A stretch of 64,000 bases of DNA from JAHDCJ01 sp039028895 (GTDB lineage Bacteria; Bacteroidota; Bacteroidia; Chitinophagales; Saprospiraceae), in assembly GCA_039028895.1 (NCBI GenBank), contig JBCCHF010000013.1:1-64000 (forward strand), in the 5' to 3' direction. The position numbers were made by a program, and so were the translations under genes. The notes beneath the pieces are model-generated. The model ran no database searches and was not told the DNA's origin. It worked only from the letters and a program-made list of their open reading frames with translations. Each line of letters begins with the position of its first letter. Positions within the stretch are counted from its first letter, which is position 1. Below, piece by piece: positions 24,498 through 32,567 of the stretch.

Positions 24498-25160
24498 TTA
24501 ATAGTCTTCTTCTTCAAGTTCGAGGCTGGTTTCCCTTGGGTTGCCTCTATAGTCGACATCTCCACCAAGTGAAGTTTTGGCTTCGATTCGTTTGTTGGCA
24601 ACTACTTCGACTGAACCGCCTGTACCAGCCCGTGCGTAGGTGTAGTTACACTCCAGGTCATAAGCTTCAATTTCGCCTCCGGTAACTGCTCGTGCATTTT
24701 GTGTGTCAGTTTGACCTGAAAGACTAATTACAGCACCTTCAGAAGCGGATGTATGAAGCGTGGTCAGGCTTACCTGTGCGGATATTTCTGCACCAGTTGA
24801 AGCATCTATATTAAAATGTTCTGCCATGATTACATTTTCTGAACGCAGAATAGCGCCAGAGCTTGCTTTTATTGCTCTTAGCGTCTTATAAGTTACCCTT
24901 ACTTTTACGGTTTCATCAAGTTTTGTCAACTTAAGCCTTTTTATCTTGAGTATCCCATCTCTAAATTTCACATTCGTACCATGCATATCAGTCAGAAAAT
25001 CGACCTCTTCATGAGTGCCTTGTTCGAGGATGACTTTGACGTTTCCTGCAACATGTATTGTGTGGAAAGGTGAAGTGTGTGCTGTACCGTTAGTATTGGC
25101 GAAAGCGGAATTCGCTACAAAACATAGCATAAGAATTAATACGGGCATTATCTTTTTCAT
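24498..25160 (-). CDS. DUF2807 head GIN-type putative adhesin
   Basis: 220 residues with a signal peptide ending at AFA|NTN (about 1-22), then a right-handed beta-helix-like series of short strands. The start FHTIHVAGNVKVILEQGTHEEVDF is the diagnostic opening of the DUF2807/'head GIN' family (putative auto-transporter adhesin, usually FxxIxVxGxxxVxLxxG). Later repeats such as IKASSGAILRSE and IDASTGAEISAQVS fit the family. The C-terminus is acidic (LELEEEDY). These proteins are exported and of unknown function, often near stress regulators. It is monocistronic. Confidence 0.85.
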   Translation of the reverse strand: MKKIMPVLILMLCFVANSAFANTNGTAHTSPFHTIHVAGNVKVILEQGTHEEVDFLTDMHGTNVKFRDGILKIKRLKLTKLDETVKVRVTYKTLRAIKASSGAILRSENVIMAEHFNIDASTGAEISAQVSLTTLHTSASEGAVISLSGQTDTQNARAVTGGEIEAYDLECNYTYARAGTGGSVEVVANKRIEAKTSLGGDVDYRGNPRETSLELEEEDY

Positions 25161-25481
25161 AGAAGAAATTTGAAGAATTATGATGTTGTTGGTCTATAAT
25201 GCTAAATCGGGGCATTTTATTGTCAAAGGATCAGGTTTTTGATACTTAATTGACAATTCGACCGTAGAACGGTTGCATTGTAAAAAAAGTTACAATCTGG
25301 TAGATTAAGAAAATGATCTTTTTCTAAACATAGGTCTCTTTCAGGATAGCATGGCATTCTGAAAAGCAGAAGTCCAGCTATGACGTTTAGGTTTCATATC
25401 AGACAAAAAAAACCCGGTGCAGAAAGGAGGACACCGGGTTTGAACCATAATTCACCAAAGAACCAACGGTAGAGAACAAAG
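25161..25481. other. 320-base intergenic region with a terminator
   Basis: Lies between the start of the DUF2807 gene and the end of the methyltransferase gene, both on the minus strand. The right half holds the terminator listed at 25405-25440. The remainder is AT-rich and must contain the DUF2807 promoter, though no clear TAnnTTTG box was found. I saw no gene in it. Confidence 0.5.
25405..25440 (-). terminator. Rho-independent terminator after the methyltransferase gene
   Basis: AACCCGGTG (25411-25419) and CACCGGGTT (25432-25440) form a GC-rich 9-bp stem with a 12-base loop. Read on the minus strand the stem is followed by a run of eight T (A run at 25405-25412), the standard intrinsic terminator form. 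Confidence 0.85.
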
Positions 25482-26102
25482 CTATAAGGAAGGAACGGTA
25501 GAGCCAATGAATATGAAAAATTGCCAAAATCCTACACAGGAACTTTTGACACGGCAGTATTCTTCATCGAATCTGCTTGAAACATAGGGTAAAATATTCC
25601 TGGTTACATCAACATTCCTCAACTTCATGAAGGTGTTGAATTGATCGTAATTTGAGTAGTGAAAATCGATAATGCCTATCAGGCCACCCGGTTTAAGATC
25701 TTTTTTTGCTTTTTCAATAATCGACTTCCAATCCGTCTGAATTCCTGAAAGAAAATATGAGAACAGGATCAGATCGAACTGATTATCAAGATTTGTATCC
25801 TGGTTGTAATGAACAGGGTAGAGGTCTACTCTGTTGCCTACCAATAGGTTACGCTTATTTGCTTTTTCAAGTGCTCGTCTTGACGCATCAAGGCCAGTAA
25901 TGATGGCTTTCGGAAAAGCGTTGGCCAACATTCCAATATTTTTCCCAGATCCGCATCCTACTTCCAGAATCTGATAACTGCCATTCCGCATAAGCGGAAT
26001 ATTATTGATCAACCTTCTTCTTCCGAAAAGGAAAGCTGATTGAGGCAGATAGAGCAGGTTGTAGAACTGGTTGGTTTTTTTGAAGGTCGAATTCCTTATC
26101 AT
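25482..26102 (-). CDS. Class I SAM-dependent methyltransferase (FGRRRLI type)
   Basis: About 206 residues from ATG 26102 (206 codons plus stop); an ATG at 26141 is also possible. Motif I ILEVGCGSGKN, motif II region ITGLDASRRALEKA and a post-I region FDLILFSYFLSGI are clear, followed by LKPGGLIGIIDFHYS. The preceding FLFGRRRLINNIPL is typical of a group of methyltransferases related to lipid-head-group enzymes such as BtaB, so a lipid or envelope substrate is possible (inference). The 5' part overlaps the phosphoesterase gene by at least 101 bases in another frame, an unusually long overlap. The gene ends in a clear terminator. Confidence 0.8.
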   Translation of the reverse strand: MIRNSTFKKTNQFYNLLYLPQSAFLFGRRRLINNIPLMRNGSYQILEVGCGSGKNIGMLANAFPKAIITGLDASRRALEKANKRNLLVGNRVDLYPVHYNQDTNLDNQFDLILFSYFLSGIQTDWKSIIEKAKKDLKPGGLIGIIDFHYSNYDQFNTFMKLRNVDVTRNILPYVSSRFDEEYCRVKSSCVGFWQFFIFIGSTVPSL

Positions 26103-26835
26103 TGTACCTGAAAATTGTCCAGTTTCCATCTGTATATTCAAGGGCAGTCATGTTTTCAATCCAGTCTCCTGAATTCAAATAAGTTACTGAACCCTTCCTG
26201 TTTTCAACCTGCCTCATTTGTGCGTTATGTATATGTCCACATATCACATAGTCATATCCGTTTTCGATAGCGAGATTTGAAGCAGCTTCTTCAAATTCAT
26301 TTATATGTTTTACAGCGCGCTTTACACTGTCTTTTATTTTTTTCGAAAAGGACATCCGGGGCCGATTGAATAGCCTGGGCAAGAAATTGATCAGGCTGTT
26401 CAGGAAGATCAGTAAATTATAACCTTTGCCACCCAGTTTAGCTAACCATTTAGATGTGGTAATAGAGACATCAAAAATGTCACCATGGAAGATCCACATC
26501 TTTTTTCCGTCAAGGTCCAGCAATAGTTTATCTTCCAATATAAAATTGCCCAAAGCAAAAGGGGAAAATCGTCTTAATACGTCATCATGATTGCCTGTCA
26601 AGTAGTATACTTGTTTACCTTTGGCTGCCATTTTAACGATGAGTTGAACAACTTCCATGTGAGCTTTTGGAAAGTAACGTTTGCTGAAATACCATCCGTC
26701 GATGATATCGCCATTGAGAATCAGTATTTCAGGATCGATACTTTTGAGATATCTTCTCAATTCGCTTGCACGGCATCCGAAAGTGCCCAAGTGGACATCA
26801 GAAATCACAGCGACATCGATTTTTCTTTTACTCAT
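26002..26835 (-). CDS. LpxH-like metallophosphoesterase (UDP-2,3-diacylglucosamine diphosphatase family)
   Basis: 277 residues. A calcineurin-type metallophosphoesterase with DVHLG (residues about 11-15), NGDIIDGW, GNHDD, the HGDIFD segment and the C-terminal ICGHIHNA, all metal ligands. The overall sequence, including SKRYFPKAHM, KKMWIFHGDIFDVSI and YLNSGDWIENMTALEY, matches the Bacteroidota proteins annotated as UDP-2,3-diacylglucosamine diphosphatase, which hydrolyse a lipid A precursor; the assignment to that reaction is by similarity only. Family members usually end soon after the TALEY segment plus about 15 residues. Here about 30 extra basic residues run into the downstream methyltransferase gene, probably after loss of an earlier stop codon (inference). 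Confidence 0.85.
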   Translation of the reverse strand: MSKRKIDVAVISDVHLGTFGCRASELRRYLKSIDPEILILNGDIIDGWYFSKRYFPKAHMEVVQLIVKMAAKGKQVYYLTGNHDDVLRRFSPFALGNFILEDKLLLDLDGKKMWIFHGDIFDVSITTSKWLAKLGGKGYNLLIFLNSLINFLPRLFNRPRMSFSKKIKDSVKRAVKHINEFEEAASNLAIENGYDYVICGHIHNAQMRQVENRKGSVTYLNSGDWIENMTALEYTDGNWTIFRYNDKEFDLQKNQPVLQPALSASISFPFRKKKVDQ

Positions 26836-26858
26836 TTTTTACTTCTGATCCTTGGTTG

Positions 26859-26866
26859 CAAATTTA
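26859..26866 (-). promoter_or_regulatory. -7 element of the phosphoesterase/methyltransferase operon
   Basis: On the minus strand TAAATTTG matches TAnnTTTG exactly, 23 bases before the ATG at 26835. A convincing -33 TTTG box was not found. Confidence 0.35.
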
Positions 26867-27003
26867 TAGGCTGCATCTAAAGTCATCGTTAAGCGATGTT
26901 TAATTATGGTTTAGCTTTTTTGTCATAAATCGCCAATTGTCAATTGTGTATGAAGCAGGTATTAAGAAATGTTAATTTGGTTCTTTTTCCTATCTTCACC
27001 CTC

Positions 27004-27010
27004 AGGAGGA
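27004..27010 (+). promoter_or_regulatory. Strong Shine-Dalgarno site (AGGAGGA) of the cyclase gene
   Basis: AGGAGGA ends four bases before ATG 27015. Most starts in this window lack such a site, as expected for Bacteroidota, so this one stands out. It decides the start at 27015 over the internal Met at 27051. Confidence 0.6.
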
Positions 27011-27014
27011 ATTT

Positions 27015-28127
27015 ATGAGCATTTTTTCGTCAGACAAGACCCGATATAAAATGAACCAGGTGTTCTGGATCGCTCTGGCGTGGACACTAGTAGGGACACT
27101 TGACGCCTTGTTTATTCACTTTCTGCTCACCGATAATATCTTTATTTCTCCTACCGAGCTCTATCGATTTATTCCCAACCTGGTCGTTAATTCTGTTTCT
27201 GGTTTTATTGGTGGTTTCGCAGCTGGTTATATTCTTGTTTTTTACGTGCGAGATGCTTTCAGAGACAGGTCTTATGGTTGGTATTTATTATTGAATAGTG
27301 CCGTGATCTGCCTGCTGATCTTTTTATTCAGCTTCATTACCAATGATCTTTTTCAGTCTTACAGGCTTGGCCTAAATCCGTTTCACCCAGAAGTGCTTTC
27401 GGCAACAAAAGAGCGGATGTTCAACCTGATTTTCGTCAGGACGGTTATCCTTTGGTTTATTGTTTTGAATGGTACATTGCTGGCTCTTAATATCAATGAT
27501 AAATACGGACCGGGCATTTTCATGAAATTCCTGCTCGGCCGCTATCATCATCCTCGCGAAGAAGAAAGAATTTTTATGTTTCTTGACATGAACCATTCGA
27601 CAACGATTGCAGAAGAAATTGGACATATTAAATATTACACCCTTCTCAACTCGGTTTTCGCTGATATTACCGACGCCATTCTCTCACATGCCGGAGAGAT
27701 CTATCAATATGTAGGCGATGAAGTCGTTATTTCCTGGACCAGGAAAAACGGTTTGCGCAATGCCAATTGTATCAATTGTTATTTCGGAATTCTGGAAGCT
27801 CTGGCTTCGAAAGCAGGTAAATACACCAAGCAGTTTGGGCTGGTCCCTGAATTCAAAGCAGGTCTGCATTACGGAGATGTTACAACTGGTGAAGTAGGGA
27901 TCATCAAAAAAGACCTGGTTTTTACCGGTGATGTACTAAACACCACAGCCCGCATCAGAACAAAGTGCACAGAATTCGGCGTAAACCTGTTGGTTTCAGA
28001 CAAATTGCTGAATTCATTAAGATTACCACCTCATAGTTTTGTATCCAGGAAGATCGGCACTTTCGAGTTGAAAGGGAAGTCGGAATTGGTGACGGTTCAT
28101 ACTATTGAAGGTGCTATGCGGTTTTAA
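27015..28127 (+). CDS. Membrane-bound class III adenylate/guanylate cyclase
   Basis: 370 residues. The N-terminal half has four or five hydrophobic spans (about 15-40, 52-76, 90-112, 140-160). The C-terminal half (about 180-365) is a class III cyclase domain with the first metal Asp191 in IFMFLDMNHST, the second Asp235 in YVGDEVVIS and the late motif FTGDVLNTTARI. Both metal aspartates are present, so it is likely active. It makes a cyclic nucleotide, probably cAMP, but I cannot fix the base specificity. There is no obvious ligand-binding domain outside the membrane part, and no adjacent effector gene. An unusually good Shine-Dalgarno sequence precedes it. Confidence 0.88.
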   Translation: MSIFSSDKTRYKMNQVFWIALAWTLVGTLDALFIHFLLTDNIFISPTELYRFIPNLVVNSVSGFIGGFAAGYILVFYVRDAFRDRSYGWYLLLNSAVICLLIFLFSFITNDLFQSYRLGLNPFHPEVLSATKERMFNLIFVRTVILWFIVLNGTLLALNINDKYGPGIFMKFLLGRYHHPREEERIFMFLDMNHSTTIAEEIGHIKYYTLLNSVFADITDAILSHAGEIYQYVGDEVVISWTRKNGLRNANCINCYFGILEALASKAGKYTKQFGLVPEFKAGLHYGDVTTGEVGIIKKDLVFTGDVLNTTARIRTKCTEFGVNLLVSDKLLNSLRLPPHSFVSRKIGTFELKGKSELVTVHTIEGAMRF

Positions 28128-28226
28128 TTTTGCTCCTTTCAGTGGCATTGTTGTTGGATTCGCCTTACTTGTTTTGCTTCCTTCGGCATTGTTTTATTGT
28201 TCGAAACTATTTTTCTTTCAATTCAA

Positions 28227-29033
28227 CTACTTAACCGTACTCCAATCTACAGGGTCTAGTGACCGAAATACTGCTTCGGGCAATTCATCGAAAACCTGGA
28301 TGTCAGATAATAGTCGTCCCTTACCTCTCTCGTCTGAAAGCAAAATGTGACCGTGTTGCGTATAGTTGTTCCATGGTGTTTTGAAAATTGGTTTTTCTGC
28401 TTCGGCTTTATTGAAAAAAGCCCATTCGCTTACGAGGCGGGTTTCAGTATCCACATACACATAGTATTTATGCTCTGGTGAAATACCGACGTTGTTAAAT
28501 GTGAGTTGAAGGAGGTCGGCGGCTTTACCGGCCTCAGTGGTATCAATGCCAATGTATTTCAGGGTTACCCCTGAATCTTTTAATTTAAATGGCATAAACA
28601 GCCAATAGGAGTCATTGATCCACTTGGTACGACCAGCTTCAATGTATTTGGCAATTGAATCTATAGATTCATGAATGACGTCTCCAACCTTGACCTGGCC
28701 CTTTTTATTTTTGATATTGACCAGGGTCGTTGAATTTTCTTTAGGATCTTCTATTCTCACATCTCCTGACCACTTATCCCATACCAACAATCTGCTTCCA
28801 AAGAAATTCCATTTGATGATTCGGGTTTGGTCCCAATTGGTTCGGCCTCCCATTGCTAGCATTACTTCGTCTGCAATCTCAATTGCTTTAGTGTCTGAAC
28901 CTTCGAGGTCAAAGCCATTGGCAGGAGGGTTGGGGTCACTTGATTGTGTTGTATTCTCCACATTATTACAAGAGAAAAATAAAAACATCGCTAGTAAAGC
29001 GCTTAACGTAAAGATGAATTTAATTTGATGCAT
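28227..29033 (-). CDS. Lipoprotein of unknown function (DUF6503/LolA-like pattern)
   Basis: 268 residues from ATG 29033. An upstream ATG (29072) is in frame, but the lipoprotein signal begins at 29033: MHQIKFIFTLSALLAMFLFFSC, with a good lipobox before Cys22. After a Ser/Pro linker comes a beta-rich domain starting AIEIADEVMLAMGGRTNWDQTRIIKWNFFG, a common opening in Bacteroidota proteins of the DUF6503/LolA-like outer-membrane lipoprotein class (family from memory). Later, YYVYVDTETRLVSEWAFF and HGHILLSDERGKGR fit. There is no catalytic motif. It overlaps the upstream CotH gene by 14 bases and is probably its operon partner. Confidence 0.7.
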   Translation of the reverse strand: MHQIKFIFTLSALLAMFLFFSCNNVENTTQSSDPNPPANGFDLEGSDTKAIEIADEVMLAMGGRTNWDQTRIIKWNFFGSRLLVWDKWSGDVRIEDPKENSTTLVNIKNKKGQVKVGDVIHESIDSIAKYIEAGRTKWINDSYWLFMPFKLKDSGVTLKYIGIDTTEAGKAADLLQLTFNNVGISPEHKYYVYVDTETRLVSEWAFFNKAEAEKPIFKTPWNNYTQHGHILLSDERGKGRLLSDIQVFDELPEAVFRSLDPVDWSTVK

Positions 29034-31548
29034 TTTGAATTGGATTTGGGTAAAAAAGGCCATCAATATCATGCTTTTTTGAACCTTTAATAGTTTCTTG
29101 ATTGACCTTGATGGTTATGGATGAATCAACGAGGTGATGTTGCTTTGTATTTTCAATTAAAATATCATCTATTTCAAAGGAAATAGGCGTTTCATCGTAT
29201 TCTGCTTTTTTAAAATACGCTGCCAAACCGAAATCTCCGTTGGTAAGTTTTATGGTATTTCCTTTTACGGATGAACCATCTTTTACGGCAATGCCAGTGC
29301 TTTGTTCTGTGAATGTGAGTTGCTCCAAATCCACAATCCCTCCTTCACCAATGGTAATGGCTTTGTCTGTTATTTTTCGGCCTTCAGCACCGACAATCTT
29401 AATATGGCCTGAAGAGACATCGATCCCGTCATTGCCTATGTTTTCAAGACTAATATTACTTATCGTACCAATCCCGAAATCAATGTCCACAGCATCACCG
29501 GAAGTATTGGAAAACCTGAGACCATCAAGATTAAACCAGTTAGCTCCAAACACATTCAAAGCATCTTCAGCATTGATGTTTGTAAACTCACAATCTATGA
29601 GTTCTGCTTGTGATTGGTAAATTGTTACACTACCAGTCATAAATCGTTTAGGCCCTTCAAGTGTCGTGAATCCTGAAAAAATAGCATTGGAGATTTTGGT
29701 CCTCTCTGGAGCATTAATGATGTGGATTCCCCTGCCGGTCCCATCGCTGGAGGTAAAAATAACCTTGTTTTCGACTTCACCTTTGACATTCATTGGAGCG
29801 TAAGAAATTAAATAACTTGATTTGATGAAGTCCATGCTTGCTCCTGCCTCTACGATTACCATTTTCCCTTGCGGAATAATAATGGGAGTAGTTAAGGTAT
29901 GAACTCCGGTTTTTATAGTCCAGGTATCCTTGTCTATGCTAAACAGATTTCGATCTTCAGAGACGGTAGTTTCCGGAGCCCGGTTTCGATTAGGGGCAGG
30001 CCATCTCGATATTTTCTTAATAAAAATCTCATTATCTGAAACGGCTTTGTATTGTAAGTATCTGTGGTCAGCAGGAATTGAAACTTTAGTGCTTGGAGGA
30101 TCAAATCTCCTGTCATATACATTAAGTTTTACCGGGGGAGATAATTCCCGGAAGGACAATTCTTTCGAAGGAGCACTTCCCAATACTTCTATTGGAGTGC
30201 CATGGTAATTTCTTAAGGTGACCACCCTGCCCGTATCGTTAACAACAGCAGTATTAGCTCTAAGTGCCATTGTTTTATAAAGTGTTTTCTTTGGGTTACC
30301 AAAATATGGATCTTCGACTGGCAAAATAGCATATTCGAATTCAGTGGTCAAGCGGTTTTTAATTTCATTATTGATGGATTTGGCCCTTTCGAAAAGGCTA
30401 TTTCCATCAAATTGGTAAGCGTGAAATTCACCATCAATTAAATTTGACAAGAATAACATTTCCTGTTGAAAATCTGAGAGCATTGTACGTATGTATACTT
30501 CAGAACTATATTTTTCGAGATAACTGAAATACAAATCCTTGAAAGTCTGGTCTTTGAATAGGTGGAAGATGGCGACCTGATCTCTAAACGGATAAATTTC
30601 GTCTTTTCGGTTGTCTCCCAGGTGATGTTTTTTTACCCAATAAAAGTTTTTGTTTTCGGTGAAGTTGTCAAACGCAATAGGCTCAAGAAGGCCGGTAAAG
30701 GGGTTGAAATAGAACCTGACATTATGCCAGCGAATAGCATGATAGGTTTGGCAGACATCCATAATCGCAAAAAAGCGGGCGGTGACATCTATATCGACGA
30801 TTTCACTGGCCGGAGCAGAGGCATAGCGAAAATGATCCATCAAAGTTTGCGCAGCGATGAATTGATTTCGCAGATTAGGATTGTTCCACGTTCTGTCCTT
30901 TTTAAATGGCCTGATGTCGGCTGCTTCAAACTCAGGTAAAACAGGATGGGGGAATTCTGACTTTTTTGGCCGCCTTAGTTGGATCTCCCAAAATGAATCT
31001 TCTTCGAATTTTACTATAGGTGCTTCTCGACGGTTCATTGACTCTGGCAACTGTTTGTCGAAGTGTTCTTCAATGGCATATAGTCCCCAGGATTCGCCAT
31101 TGACTTTGAGGTTTCTAAAAAAATACCTTAACGATGGCACGTTTTCCCGGCGCATCCATTTATGGATAAACCATTCATCCAGATAGTGTCTTCGCTGGGG
31201 ACTTTGGAGGGAAAAAGTGCGTAAGCCTGAAATGGCATTTCCTTTTTTTACCTTGACCCTGAATGACCATTTCTTTTTTTCAAGATGGTCAAGCCAATCA
31301 CCTTTTAACCTGATGTCAACTGGAATCGCCTTATTGCGATAATGTATGGTCGCATCGACATATTGTTTTTCCTCATCCGTAATAATCCCTTTTTCCAATG
31401 CCATGAGACGATAAGCCTGTAATAGCATGAAAGATGCTTCCGGGATTTCCATGCGCAACTGTTCCACTTTTGTTTCCTGAAAGCAACAGACAAAAGTGAT
31501 TACCGTAGTGAGCAGAATCGCGGTTAGAAAATATTTCCACTTCTTCAT
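29020..31548 (-). CDS. CotH-family kinase-like protein fused to a right-handed beta-helix
   Basis: 842 residues. N-terminal signal or lipoprotein-like segment (about 1-23, FVCC). Residues about 50-430 are a CotH protein kinase-like domain: RLKGDWLDHLEKKKWSFRVKVKKGN, SWGLYAIEEHFDKQ, IMDVCQTYHAIRWHNVRFYFNPFTGLLEPIAFDNF. CotH of Bacillus phosphorylates spore-coat proteins; whether this one is active is not known. Residues about 560-800 form a right-handed parallel beta-helix (VEAGASMDFIKSSYLISYAPMNVKGE, ISNISLENIGNDGIDVSSGHIKIVG), usually a polysaccharide or surface binding fold. The final lipoprotein gene overlaps it. It is divergent from the Wzz-like gene (62-base gap), so its substrate may be in the polysaccharide machinery (inference). 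Confidence 0.85.
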   Translation of the reverse strand: MKKWKYFLTAILLTTVITFVCCFQETKVEQLRMEIPEASFMLLQAYRLMALEKGIITDEEKQYVDATIHYRNKAIPVDIRLKGDWLDHLEKKKWSFRVKVKKGNAISGLRTFSLQSPQRRHYLDEWFIHKWMRRENVPSLRYFFRNLKVNGESWGLYAIEEHFDKQLPESMNRREAPIVKFEEDSFWEIQLRRPKKSEFPHPVLPEFEAADIRPFKKDRTWNNPNLRNQFIAAQTLMDHFRYASAPASEIVDIDVTARFFAIMDVCQTYHAIRWHNVRFYFNPFTGLLEPIAFDNFTENKNFYWVKKHHLGDNRKDEIYPFRDQVAIFHLFKDQTFKDLYFSYLEKYSSEVYIRTMLSDFQQEMLFLSNLIDGEFHAYQFDGNSLFERAKSINNEIKNRLTTEFEYAILPVEDPYFGNPKKTLYKTMALRANTAVVNDTGRVVTLRNYHGTPIEVLGSAPSKELSFRELSPPVKLNVYDRRFDPPSTKVSIPADHRYLQYKAVSDNEIFIKKISRWPAPNRNRAPETTVSEDRNLFSIDKDTWTIKTGVHTLTTPIIIPQGKMVIVEAGASMDFIKSSYLISYAPMNVKGEVENKVIFTSSDGTGRGIHIINAPERTKISNAIFSGFTTLEGPKRFMTGSVTIYQSQAELIDCEFTNINAEDALNVFGANWFNLDGLRFSNTSGDAVDIDFGIGTISNISLENIGNDGIDVSSGHIKIVGAEGRKITDKAITIGEGGIVDLEQLTFTEQSTGIAVKDGSSVKGNTIKLTNGDFGLAAYFKKAEYDETPISFEIDDILIENTKQHHLVDSSITIKVNQETIKGSKKHDIDGLFYPNPIQNASN

Positions 31549-31610
31549 GGGAGGAACTCTAATAAATCCTAATTTAGGAATAATTAAGCTTTTATTCAGT
31601 AGTAGATTAC

Positions 31611-32567
31611 ATGACGATTTTCGAGAATGACATGGTAGATGCGGCCAAATTTTTGCAGTTAATTAACAATAGGCGAAAGTTTATTTTAATTTCTGGAGTA
31701 TTGGGTTTTGTCATAGCACTTTTGGCCAGCCTGGCTATTCCTGTAAAGTATAAAGCCTCTGGAACCTTGTACCCCGGCAATGTGGAACGGTGGGATGAAC
31801 TGTTGAAAAAACCGCAATTCGGTACCGAACTTGATGCCCGGCATCTGCTCGAGATTTTCGATTCGGATCGACTCAGGGAAGCCATTTTCCAAAAGCATGA
31901 TTTAATTGCCTATTATGCCTTGGATACTACCATTGCTGGCTGGCCCCACCAATTACATCAATCCTTCCGGAAGGATATCACCTATTCCCGCTCTGTCAAT
32001 AGGGCCATCATCATAACGGCAACAATGAAAGACCCTGAACTTGCGGCAGGGGTAGTTAATTCCATGATCTCGTTAAGTGATGAAGTCAGAGATACAATTT
32101 TTCGGGATAATATGGAGGCGGAGTTAAAATCATTAGAGTTGATTTACACAGCACAGGAGGCTCTTACAAAAAAAGTCCTTGATAGTATTTATCTCCTCAA
32201 ACCACCTTCTGGAGCCGATGAAATTCTGTTCAACCAGGTGTTCACTACTGATTCATCCTTAGTTTTGGTCGGTGAGTCAGGCTATATTAACAGTCCACAA
32301 CTGGAGCGACTTGCCAACCAGTATTTTCTGGAAAAAGCGACGCTTTCCAAATGGAAGGGTAGGGTAGACTCAGCCCAAACAAATTTCCAAAGGCCTTTGC
32401 CAAAAACTTATGTGCTAAGCTCAGCGAAACCTGCCTACGATAAGTCTTACGATTACTTGTGGAGAAATGCATTTGCAGGTGGACTGGCAGCCTTGTTTTT
32501 TGCCATTATCATTATTGCTTTTGACGATCGGTTTCAGATTTTCAGGACTCAAAAAGCGCAGGCATGA
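31611..32567 (+). CDS. Wzz-like polysaccharide chain-length / co-polymerase protein
   Basis: 318 residues with the PCP layout: a short cytoplasmic N-terminus, a first membrane span (about 26-46, ILISGVLGFVIALLASLAI), a periplasmic part with a Wzz-like start (VKYKASGTLYPG) and a coiled-coil region (about 165-265), and a second span near the C-terminus (about 290-308), followed by a short basic tail. There is no fused tyrosine kinase. PCP proteins set the length of Wzy-made glycans. It overlaps the following Wzy-like gene by 4 bases (ATGA), so the two are co-translated. Met8 (31632) is an alternative start. Confidence 0.85.
   Translation: MTIFENDMVDAAKFLQLINNRRKFILISGVLGFVIALLASLAIPVKYKASGTLYPGNVERWDELLKKPQFGTELDARHLLEIFDSDRLREAIFQKHDLIAYYALDTTIAGWPHQLHQSFRKDITYSRSVNRAIIITATMKDPELAAGVVNSMISLSDEVRDTIFRDNMEAELKSLELIYTAQEALTKKVLDSIYLLKPPSGADEILFNQVFTTDSSLVLVGESGYINSPQLERLANQYFLEKATLSKWKGRVDSAQTNFQRPLPKTYVLSSAKPAYDKSYDYLWRNAFAGGLAALFFAIIIIAFDDRFQIFRTQKAQA

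Noticed and set aside
29240..29620. A 126-codon frame opposite the beta-helix part of the CotH protein
   Set aside because: Shadow of the repeat structure on the other strand.
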